Of a DNA stretch of 12,060 nucleotides, positions 1 to 6,541 are shown piece by piece; positions within the stretch are counted from its first letter, which is position 1, and each line of letters starts with the position of its first letter. The notes beneath the pieces are model-generated. The model worked only from the letters and a program-made list of their open reading frames with translations, was not told the DNA's origin and did not search any database. Origin of the DNA: an uncultured Allobaculum sp. (GTDB lineage: Bacteria > Bacillota_I > Bacilli_A > Erysipelotrichales > Erysipelotrichaceae). The stretch is taken from contig CAOKFJ010000025.1 of the NCBI GenBank assembly GCA_948467695.1, forward strand, positions 1-12,060, read 5' to 3'. Position numbers and translations under genes: made by a program.

Positions 1-3000
1 CGGCACGTAAGTCGAAATTTCCGCAATTTCTTTGCCGTCGATCAGCACTTTGGCGCCATGCTGGGAACCATCTTTTTTCGCAAACACTTTTACGCGTGTG
101 CCCGTAAAGGTCGTATCCATCGAGGAGTTTTGCCAGTTGTGCGTTTCAACGAAGGTTTCTTCGCCGGCGATCGAGCCATCGGCAGGCGTCCAGTAATCCC
201 ATGCGCCGGTTTTGTTCATTTCGCGTCCGGTAATGGTTTTCGTTATTTGCGGCGCCTGGTAATGTCCGTCATCGTGCGTCTCGCCGGCATACTTGTCTTT
301 TTCGCGATCATCGATCGTCTCGACAAGCACCGTCTGGGACAGAAGTTCAAGGCTCTCGCCATCCCATGCAAAAAGACGAATCGAATCAGCTTCTGCGCTG
401 ATCGGCAAAGACACACCAATCACTTCACTTGTGCCTTCTGTCTCTTTCGAATACATCGAAAGCAGCGCGCCCTGGGCGTCGTATACCGCAGCGCTGATCA
501 TCACCGGCTTTTCCTGTTTAACTTCTGTTTCCAGCCATGCTTTCCAGACCGTATCGGAAACGATCGTGTCGTAGTTTGCGTAGTACGCGATGGAAAGATT
601 CTTGTTTTTGACCAGATTGCGGCGAATGCCGGTCTGCCTGGCGTTGATCAGTGAAAGTTTCGCATCCGCACTGCCTTCTGTCTGAATGGTCAGAGAAGGA
701 CAGTTCCAGATGGTCGTGGAAATCTGCTGCGACTGGCCCGGCTGCAGAGTGCGGTCATAAATCGTCTGATCCTTTGCGCTTAAAACCAGACGCGCCGCGC
801 TTTTGGACGGGTTGTACGCGAGCGTTTCAAAGCGCGCAAAGCCTCCTTCTTTACTTGTGAAATTGGATATATCCATGGACATATCGCCGCTCATGCCAAT
901 GCCCTGGTCATAGAAAACGCCATCGACCATGAAGCGCGAGCCATCCGCGTTGCGGTTTCTGCCGGCGCCTTTGGGAAGTTCGAGATCGGAAAGATTTTTG
1001 TATCCGGTTTTGATCCTGTCGGGTTCGCCTTTGAGACCATACAGTTCAAGTTCGGCAAAATTTGCCATCTGACTTTCGTCAAGATGCTCGAACAGAACGC
1101 GGATATAGCGCATCTGAATGCCATCGAAGACATCTTCCTGCGGGCGTTTTCTGATGGTATCGCGATCATAGGAAACAAGCGTTTTCCACTCTTCATTGCG
1201 GTCTTCGATCTGGTACTGAAGCGTATACGGCACCGGTTCGCCCGCAAACTGAACTGCCGCGCGGTACAGATTGACACCGCCGTGTTCCAGCTCCACAGAA
1301 ATCCACTGACCGTTTCCGGGCTGTTCGGCTTTCCATTCTGTTGAGAGTTCTCCATCGAGAACATTCAGACGATCGGCTTCGCCGGAAGACGACTTGCAGG
1401 GGTAGCCTGCGAGATTTTGTTTTTCAATATGCGGCGCTTCTTTGAGATCGGTAAGAATCTTGCCGCCCTCGTTCATAAACGAACCGTACATGGTATGAAT
1501 CTCCGGTTCGGTTTCATTTTGAGAGTCGCCGGTCGTCGTCAGCGTAATTGTCGAAGATTCAAGACCTTCGCTTTGCGCTTCGATCACCGTTGTGCCGGCA
1601 TAGTGAGAACGGAATTCAATCGCGCCTTTTCCGTCATTCATGCTTCGATTGGCATTTTCCGGATCAAAGACAAAGGTCTTTCCGGTCGGGAATACGCCTG
1701 GGCCGCTCAGTACGCGAAGCGTGATTTTTCGTTTTTCGCCAATCCAGTTTCCCTGCGCATCGACAAGCGTCGCCTTAATATGCGTATCGTTCTGCCCGTC
1801 ATCGCTCAGTTCTGTGCTGCTTGCGGACAGTTCGACTTTTACCGGTGTTCCCTGTTTTGAAAATGCCGGTTCGGGATGGTCCGGGTTGTACTTGTTTCGA
1901 TACCAGTACCAGGCTTTATGCGGAAGGCGGTAGTAGTCGACAATACCCATATCGCCATAGCCGCGCGATGCAGTCGATCCATGGTGGAACATGCACCACA
2001 AAACAATGCCGCTGCGCCATGCGTATTCAATCGGCAATCCGTTTTCATCCAGCTGCACATCGCCGAAATACGCGCGATACTGATCATTTTCCTGCCCGCG
2101 CTGGGCGGTATGCGAGCCGTATTCGGAAACGATATTCGCCACACCGGGATCCTGGTAGGCATTGATCTTGGCGCCATCGCCGTTGTAGCCTGCCACATCC
2201 ACATACTCGAGCTTGTCATAGCCGCCGCGCTGCGTGCCGCCCATAGCCACCTGACGTGTCGGATCGAGTTCTTTGGCATGTTTCGCCATGCGGCTGATCA
2301 TTTTTTTCTTTTTCTCATTGAGATCCGCGCCCGAATCATCGTGCGTATCGCCGAAGAACGGCTCGTTGCCCATGCTCCATATGACAATCGAGGGATGATT
2401 GCGGTGAATGCGGATCATCTCTTCAACCGAATCGAGACATGACTGTTCGAACGCCGCCTGATGCTCGACTTCTGTCGGATAGCCGGACGTCTTGTAGTCA
2501 TCCGAGCTTTCCCCGCTGCCTTCACCATAACCGGCGGTGGTCCAGTAGGGCGCTTCGGACCAGAAAAGCAGACCGAGTTCATCGCACGCGTCGGAATACA
2601 CGGGAGAGTGCGGATAGTGCGAGCCGCGAATGAAATTCATGCCCGCTTCTTTGATCATTTCCACATCGCGTCGAAGCGCCGAGTCGCTGACGGCGTTCGC
2701 CCATCCGGCATGGTCCTGGTGCGCGTTTGTTCCGTTGATCCAGACATGCTCGCCATTCAAAAAGAAACCGCCATCGCTTGTCCATTCGCACCAGCGAAAG
2801 CCCATCGTTGTGGTGTATTCATCGCATTTGATGCCATCGCGATAGACTTCGGTTTGTACGGTATACAGATACGGATCGTCCGGACTCCACAAATGCGGAC
2901 TCGCGATTTCTGTATATGTATCGTCAAATTCAATTGTTTCTTTCGGATTTGCCGACTGTGTTTCGCTTTCGATTTCAAGCTGCTTAACGCCATCGGCATC

Positions 3001-3759
3001 GAGCAGAGTATGCTTAAGCGAAATCTCGTGCGCGCCATCATCGGTATTGTCGACTTCCGTCAGAATGCGCAGATCCGAAGATTCCTTCGAGACATTGGGC
3101 GTCTGCACAAATGTGCCATACCACGCGACATGCACAGGATCGAGCGTCACAAGCGTCACATCGCGATAGATTCCACCCGAAAACATATGCTCGCCCGCGC
3201 GCGGCGCGAGTTCGGGATTCCAGATATTGCTGACTCTGGCGGCAAGAACGTTTTTGCCTTCCTGCACATACTTCGTGATATCGTATTCAAAACCGGTGTA
3301 TCCGCCTTCGTGATGACCGGCATGTTCGCCGTTGATATACAGATCGATCGTGTGGAAGACGCCTTCGAAATCAAGCTTCACGCATTTGCGGGTCTGTTCT
3401 TCGCTGATTTCAAACGCTTTTCGATACCAGCCGATGCCGGTATAGTGCGATGTCTCCTGGTAGTAGGGAATACTGAAATCGTGCGGAAGACCAACGTTGT
3501 ACCAGTGATCATCGCTGTACGCCGGATCTGCCGCTTCCTGCGCCGGGATGTCTTTGCGAATAAACTTCCAGTTGCGGTTGAAGTTTTCTTCTTCGCGTCC
3601 GCTCACGCTTTTCGCCATTGCATACGGCGCCTGATCCGGCGTTTTCGCAAGCGCCAGACTGCCGCATACACTTGTCAATGCGACCATGACGCCCAAAACG
3701 ATCGCAAAAAGACTTTTGATGCGATGAGCCGCCTGGGAAATGTAAGTGTGGTGTCTCAT
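1..3759 (-). CDS. Secreted multidomain GH2 beta-galactosidase-type glycosidase, partial (C-terminus beyond left edge)
   Basis: The frame is open for 1253 codons from ATG at 3759 to base 1 with no stop, so the C-terminus is missing. AGAGAGG lies about 8 bases before the ATG. Residues 1-38 look like a Sec signal peptide (basic start, hydrophobic core, ALA before K39). Residues about 55-210 are the GH2 sugar-binding jelly roll (LPHDFSI, GIGWYRKAF, SGGIYRDV), followed by an Ig-like domain. The TIM barrel starts near MGFRW (319-323). The expected acid/base is E466 in WSMGNEP and the nucleophile is E546 in IVSEYGSH. An Ig-like region resembling GH2 C-terminal domain 5 spans about 625-760. An F5/8 type C (CBM32-like) domain spans about 780-906, an NPCBM-like domain about 914-1045, an Ig-like stretch about 1050-1150, and another beta-sandwich starts near 1170. 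The family releases beta-linked sugars, typically galactose, from glycans; the exact substrate cannot be read here. A cell-wall anchor may lie beyond the edge. Confidence 0.93.
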   Translation of the reverse strand, partial: MRHHTYISQAAHRIKSLFAIVLGVMVALTSVCGSLALAKTPDQAPYAMAKSVSGREEENFNRNWKFIRKDIPAQEAADPAYSDDHWYNVGLPHDFSIPYYQETSHYTGIGWYRKAFEISEEQTRKCVKLDFEGVFHTIDLYINGEHAGHHEGGYTGFEYDITKYVQEGKNVLAARVSNIWNPELAPRAGEHMFSGGIYRDVTLVTLDPVHVAWYGTFVQTPNVSKESSDLRILTEVDNTDDGAHEISLKHTLLDADGVKQLEIESETQSANPKETIEFDDTYTEIASPHLWSPDDPYLYTVQTEVYRDGIKCDEYTTTMGFRWCEWTSDGGFFLNGEHVWINGTNAHQDHAGWANAVSDSALRRDVEMIKEAGMNFIRGSHYPHSPVYSDACDELGLLFWSEAPYWTTAGYGEGSGESSDDYKTSGYPTEVEHQAAFEQSCLDSVEEMIRIHRNHPSIVIWSMGNEPFFGDTHDDSGADLNEKKKKMISRMAKHAKELDPTRQVAMGGTQRGGYDKLEYVDVAGYNGDGAKINAYQDPGVANIVSEYGSHTAQRGQENDQYRAYFGDVQLDENGLPIEYAWRSGIVLWCMFHHGSTASRGYGDMGIVDYYRLPHKAWYWYRNKYNPDHPEPAFSKQGTPVKVELSASSTELSDDGQNDTHIKATLVDAQGNWIGEKRKITLRVLSGPGVFPTGKTFVFDPENANRSMNDGKGAIEFRSHYAGTTVIEAQSEGLESSTITLTTTGDSQNETEPEIHTMYGSFMNEGGKILTDLKEAPHIEKQNLAGYPCKSSSGEADRLNVLDGELSTEWKAEQPGNGQWISVELEHGGVNLYRAAVQFAGEPVPYTLQYQIEDRNEEWKTLVSYDRDTIRKRPQEDVFDGIQMRYIRVLFEHLDESQMANFAELELYGLKGEPDRIKTGYKNLSDLELPKGAGRNRNADGSRFMVDGVFYDQGIGMSGDMSMDISNFTSKEGGFARFETLAYNPSKSAARLVLSAKDQTIYDRTLQPGQSQQISTTIWNCPSLTIQTEGSADAKLSLINARQTGIRRNLVKNKNLSIAYYANYDTIVSDTVWKAWLETEVKQEKPVMISAAVYDAQGALLSMYSKETEGTSEVIGVSLPISAEADSIRLFAWDGESLELLSQTVLVETIDDREKDKYAGETHDDGHYQAPQITKTITGREMNKTGAWDYWTPADGSIAGEETFVETHNWQNSSMDTTFTGTRVKVFAKKDGSQHGAKVLIDGKEIAEISTYVP

Positions 3760-3865
3760 ACTTGATTCCTCTCTTTCTGTCTTTTCCTGATTCTCATGAT
3801 TGATTCTGATTGTGAATTCGCCTTCGAGTCTTTTTACGTAATGCGGGATATGGAGATTCGAAGTC

Positions 3866-3871
3866 TTTATA
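3866..3871 (-). promoter_or_regulatory. Candidate -10 box for the GH2 glycosidase gene
   Basis: Read on the minus strand this is TATAAA, about 107 bases before the glycosidase ATG. No good -35 hexamer stands 16-18 bases upstream; the best match there is poor. The small palindrome CCTA-GTG-TAGG (3872-3882) abuts it. It is proposed mainly because the cre-like box lies just upstream. Confidence 0.35.
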
Positions 3872-3900
3872 CCTAGTGTAGGAAAAAACTATTCCGTCCG

Positions 3901-3914
3901 TGAAAGCGTTTGCC
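3901..3914. promoter_or_regulatory. Catabolite-responsive element (cre-like), CcpA operator candidate
   Basis: TGAAAGCGTTTGCC matches the low-GC Gram-positive cre consensus TGWAARCGYTWNCW at 13 of 14 positions, including the central CG. It lies about 30 bases upstream of the candidate glycosidase -10 box, near where a -35 region would be. CcpA bound at or overlapping a promoter usually represses it when preferred sugars are plentiful, which fits an exported sugar-releasing enzyme. An overlapping imperfect inverted repeat, GTTTG(CCA)AAA(TGG)A(CAAAC) at 3908-3927, could be a second operator. Binding is inferred from sequence only. Confidence 0.6.
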
Positions 3915-4032
3915 AAAATGGACAAACAGCGTGGAGTTTCCCGCAACGGGCTATACGAAAGAGGAAAAGAAGTATTTTTTCTGCACAAGCTAGCTGACGT
4001 GCCTGAAGAGCGTATTCACTTGTCGGCAACGA

Positions 4033-4038
4033 TATAAT
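4033..4038 (+). promoter_or_regulatory. Candidate -10 box for the hslO-dusB operon
   Basis: A perfect TATAAT stands 149 bases before the hslO ATG. No convincing -35 hexamer is found 16-18 bases upstream. Transcription from here would begin near 4045 and place the GGGGC hairpin at the very 5' end of a leader of about 140 nucleotides. Confidence 0.45.
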
Positions 4039-4047
4039 AGGAAACAG

Positions 4048-4069
4048 AAAAAAGGGGCTATTCGCCCCT
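4048..4069 (-). terminator. Minus-strand intrinsic terminator-like hairpin in the divergent spacer
   Basis: The arms AGGGGC (4053-4058) and GCCCCT (4064-4069) close a 5-base loop. On the minus strand the stem is followed at once by a T-run (A-run at 4048-4052 on the plus strand), the classic Rho-independent arrangement. On the plus strand no T-run follows directly, so there it would act only as a 5' leader hairpin for hslO. No convincing minus-strand gene lies upstream of it, so it may insulate the glycosidase from antisense transcription. Confidence 0.55.
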
Positions 4070-4186
4070 CGCCTTTCGTTTTGCGCCCGCATCTGTCTGT
4101 ATGCTTCGGCTGCGTTTAACTGGCGCGGCTGATCTGTGCAAAGAGACGCGGACACAACATGAAAACCAATAGAAAGCAGGTACTGT

Positions 4187-5131
4187 ATGAACGATTGTTT
4201 AGTTAAAGCCATGGCGCTGAATTCTCACGTCCGGCTGTATATCAACCGCACCACTGATCTTGTGCAGGAAGCGATGAACCGTTTCCATTTAAGCAACGGC
4301 GCAGGCGACGCGCTTGGACGCGTTCTGTCTGTCGCATCGATTATGGGCGCGATGCTCAAAAGCGAAAAAGAAATGCTGACGATCAATATTCTGGGCTGCG
4401 GCGAAATCGGCTCGATCGTCGTCGATGCCAATGCGGACGGCACCGTGCGCGGATTTGTTTCCAACCCTGAAGCCGGTCTTGGCGGCGATGGTCACGAAAC
4501 CACCAGCGTCGGTCAGCTGATCGGTCTGCCCGGCACCCTGACCGTAACCAAGGATCTTTCCATGTCGGAAAACTGGTCGGGAACCGTTGAACTCCAGAAC
4601 GGCGAAATCGGTCAGGACTTCGCTTACTACTTCACGCTGAGCGAACAGACACCGACCGCGGTAAGCGTTGGCGTGCGCATCGATGAAACCGGCAAAGTGC
4701 TCGCTGCCGGATGCATGGTTCTGCAGATGATGCCCGATGCCGATGATACCGACATTTCCATTTGCGAACACGTTCTTTCCGGACTCAAACCGATGACGGA
4801 AATCATCGAACATTACGACGACTCTTCGCTTGCACAGCTTGCCGAAGATCTCTTTGACGATACCGAAGTGCTCGAAACCATTCCCGTATCCTTCAAATGC
4901 GACTGCTCGAAAGAAAAGACTTACGGTCTGCTTCGCACCGTTGCCGACAAGGAACTCAAAGAAATGATCGAACACGATCACGGCGCTGAAATCACCTGCA
5001 ACTTCTGCAACGAGGTATACCACTTCAATGAAGACGAACTGCAGCACATTCTTGATGAAAACATCGCCCGCAAAGCTAGCAGAGACAACAAAGCTGATGA
5101 AACAGCTGACAAGGAGAGTCATGACGCTTAA
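4187..5131 (+). CDS. hslO: Hsp33 redox-regulated molecular chaperone
   Basis: This 314-residue cytoplasmic protein matches Hsp33, a holdase that is inactive while its C-terminal cysteines bind zinc and becomes active on oxidative unfolding. The substrate-binding domain fills residues 1-180 ([32 protein letters not shown]). The redox switch is complete: C238-D-C240 and C271-NF-C274 give the CxC and CxxC zinc motif. The last 20 or so residues after ENIARK form a charged, probably disordered tail slightly longer than usual. ATG 4187 is preceded by AGCAGG at a 6-base spacing, a weak site. The stop overlaps dusB by 11 bases, so the two are probably co-transcribed and translationally coupled. In several Bacillota hslO lies between ftsH and dusB-lysS; here the upstream neighbour is instead the divergent glycosidase. 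Confidence 0.97.
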   Translation: MNDCLVKAMALNSHVRLYINRTTDLVQEAMNRFHLSNGAGDALGRVLSVASIMGAMLKSEKEMLTINILGCGEIGSIVVDANADGTVRGFVSNPEAGLGGDGHETTSVGQLIGLPGTLTVTKDLSMSENWSGTVELQNGEIGQDFAYYFTLSEQTPTAVSVGVRIDETGKVLAAGCMVLQMMPDADDTDISICEHVLSGLKPMTEIIEHYDDSSLAQLAEDLFDDTEVLETIPVSFKCDCSKEKTYGLLRTVADKELKEMIEHDHGAEITCNFCNEVYHFNEDELQHILDENIARKASRDNKADETADKESHDA

Positions 5132-6140
5132 GATTCGCGATATTGAACTGCCCTCTCCGATCATCATTGCCCCCATGGCCGGCGTATCGACACGCGCGTT
5201 TCGCAAAATCGCCCGCGAATTCGGCGCCGGACTGGTCTGCAACGAAATGGTGTCGGACAAAGCGCTCTACTACGACTCCCAGCGCACACGCCGCATGCTT
5301 GCCTGCGATCCTGACGATCATCCCGTATCGTTTCAGATCTTCGGCCATGACAAAGACTCGATTCTCAATGCCGCCCGCATTCTCGATGAGGAAACAGACT
5401 GCGACATCATCGACTTCAACATGGGCTGTCCGGTGCACAAAGTCATCAAGGCGCATGCCGGCAGCTACATGATGAAAGACATCGACTACGCCTATGACGT
5501 AATCTCCGCCCTGGTGCAGTCGGTATCCAAACCCGTCACCGTCAAGATGCGTCTTGGCTTTGATAACGACCACATCAACTGCGTCGAAATGGCGCAAGCC
5601 ATGGAAAAAGCCGGCGTTTCCGCCATCGCTCTGCACGCGAGAACGCGTCCGCAGATGTATGAAGGCAAAGCCGACTGGTCCTGGATCAAAAAAGTCAAAG
5701 ACGCGGTGAATATTCCTGTCATCGGCAACGGCGATGTGCTCAGTGTCGAGGACGCTGTGCGCATGATGGAAGAAACCGGATGCGATGGTGTCATGATCGG
5801 ACGCGGCGTTGTCGGCAACCCGTTTCTCATTCAGGAATGCGCCGACTACTTCAGCGGGACACACCATGAATTCACCCTGTCCATGCGCATGAAAGCCTGC
5901 CGCGATCATGCAAAATACCTCTGCGAAGATCTCGACGAGCGCGTCGCGCTTTCGCAGATGCGCGGACTCGCTTCCTGGTATCTCAAAGGACTTCCCGGAA
6001 GCCGCCTCTACAAAGACCGCCTTTCCAAAATCCGCACCTATCAGGAACTTGATGAAATCCTTACCGAATACGAAGCGTACCTTCGCGAGCGTAAGGATCA
6101 GAGCGAAAACACCGCTGATTCTGAAGACATCGCTAGCTGA
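5121..6140 (+). CDS. dusB: tRNA-dihydrouridine synthase (DusB/NifR3 type)
   Basis: This 339-residue FMN enzyme reduces specific uridines in tRNA to dihydrouridine using NADPH. The TIM-barrel signatures are [12 protein letters not shown] (17-28), catalytic C103 in [10 protein letters not shown], the FMN-contacting K142 in VKMRLG, H172 in LHARTR, the phosphate-binding GNGDV (202-206) and IGRGVVGNP (226-234). The segment after the catalytic cysteine reads [10 protein letters not shown] where DusB proteins commonly have KKVVKGGAGS; key residues are retained. The frame stays open upstream to 5028, but ATG 5121 has AAGGAG four bases before it and starts the conserved core ([10 protein letters not shown]), so it is preferred. 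It overlaps the hslO end by 11 bases. DusB is the best subfamily guess; a generic Dus cannot be excluded. Confidence 0.95.
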   Translation: MTLKIRDIELPSPIIIAPMAGVSTRAFRKIAREFGAGLVCNEMVSDKALYYDSQRTRRMLACDPDDHPVSFQIFGHDKDSILNAARILDEETDCDIIDFNMGCPVHKVIKAHAGSYMMKDIDYAYDVISALVQSVSKPVTVKMRLGFDNDHINCVEMAQAMEKAGVSAIALHARTRPQMYEGKADWSWIKKVKDAVNIPVIGNGDVLSVEDAVRMMEETGCDGVMIGRGVVGNPFLIQECADYFSGTHHEFTLSMRMKACRDHAKYLCEDLDERVALSQMRGLASWYLKGLPGSRLYKDRLSKIRTYQELDEILTEYEAYLRERKDQSENTADSEDIAS

Positions 6141-6178
6141 ACCAGGTAAAGCAGCCTTTTCAGTTCTTCTTTTGCGTC

Positions 6179-6236
6179 GTGTCTTTGATGGCGCATTAAC
6201 CATCCCATACGGATAAAAAGCAAACCGCAAAGACAC
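6179..6236. repeat. Inverted repeat downstream of dusB
   Basis: GTGTCTTTG at 6179-6187 is the exact reverse complement of CAAAGACAC at 6228-6236. The outer CGTC (6175-6178) and GACG (6241-6244) can extend the pairing past a 4-base bulge. The 40-base loop contains a further ATGG/CCAT pair (6188-6191, 6200-6203). There is no T-tract, so it is not a classic terminator. It could protect the 3' end of the hslO-dusB mRNA. Confidence 0.55.
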
Positions 6237-6360
6237 TCTTGACGAAATCCTGATGCATCCGAATGCTCTGAAATGCCGCATCGGCTTTACGTATGCGGTT
6301 TCACAGACCTCCAGCATAAAATTCAGGATTTCTACATAGTCAAATGTGAAGAATTGCATC

Positions 6361-6388
6361 TTTTCAACAAGCTTATTTCCTATACAAT
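6361..6388 (+). promoter_or_regulatory. Candidate promoter of glgB
   Basis: TTTTCA (6361-6366) and TACAAT (6383-6388) are separated by 16 bases, matching the vegetative consensus at 4 of 6 and 5 of 6 positions. Transcription would start near 6395 and give a leader of about 147 nucleotides. This would make glgB a separate transcription unit from hslO-dusB. Confidence 0.5.
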
Positions 6389-6439
6389 AAAAGAGAATGT
6401 ATCTTCGACACCGCGTATTGAAAAAACGCCATATGTGTC

Positions 6440-6458
6440 GAGGCATCTCCTCTTTTTT
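6440..6458 (+). terminator. Weak terminator-like hairpin in the glgB leader
   Basis: GAGG-CATCT-CCTC is followed directly by six T residues. The stem is only 4 bp, so on its own it would be weak. Its position about 50 bases after the candidate promoter -10 box would suit an attenuator, but it may be chance. Confidence 0.25.
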
Positions 6459-6485
6459 CACCATTGCATGCAACAAAACAGAAAA

Positions 6486-6524
6486 CAGACGGACCTCCGG
6501 AAAAAGGGACGGAAGCCGCGTCTG
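6486..6524 (+). promoter_or_regulatory. Leader stem just upstream of the glgB ribosome binding site
   Basis: CAGACG (6486-6491) pairs exactly with CGTCTG (6519-6524), ending five bases before the AAAGGA ribosome binding site (6530-6535). The interior can form an additional imperfect CCG/CGG helix. It could modulate access to the start of glgB. The evidence is pairing only. Confidence 0.3.
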
Positions 6525-6541
6525 CTTGGAAAGGAATCTCT

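Larger units (their letters stand above)
6141..6541. other. 401-base spacer between dusB and glgB
   Basis: No gene is supported here. It contains a 9-bp inverted repeat with a 40-base loop (6179-6236), a 6-bp inverted repeat CCGCAT/ATGCGG (6276-6281 and 6293-6298) that could be a weak terminator for hslO-dusB, a candidate promoter (6361-6388), and a leader with small hairpins before glgB. The perfect palindrome TTGCATGCAA lies at 6464-6473. Confidence 0.7.

Noticed and set aside
2461..3765. Plus-strand open frame of 434 codons opposite the glycosidase
   Set aside because: It lies wholly antisense to a gene with clear GH2 catalytic motifs and signal peptide. It has no recognisable domain.
3889..4212. 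Minus-strand open frame of 107 codons in the divergent spacer
   Set aside because: It contains the minus-strand terminator-like hairpin and the cre-like box, overlaps the start of hslO, and has no domain or good ribosome binding site.
4289..5260. Minus-strand open frame of 323 codons opposite hslO
   Set aside because: Antisense to Hsp33, which has all its zinc cysteines. Long antisense frames recur throughout this window because the real genes rarely use TTA, CTA and TCA codons.
5076..6476. Minus-strand open frame of 466 codons opposite dusB
   Set aside because: Antisense shadow of a well-supported Dus gene; the translation shows no family motif.
6464..6541. Upstream extension of glgB to an earlier ATG
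   Set aside because: The extra 26 residues are not GlgB-like, and ATG 6542 has a proper AAAGGA site.
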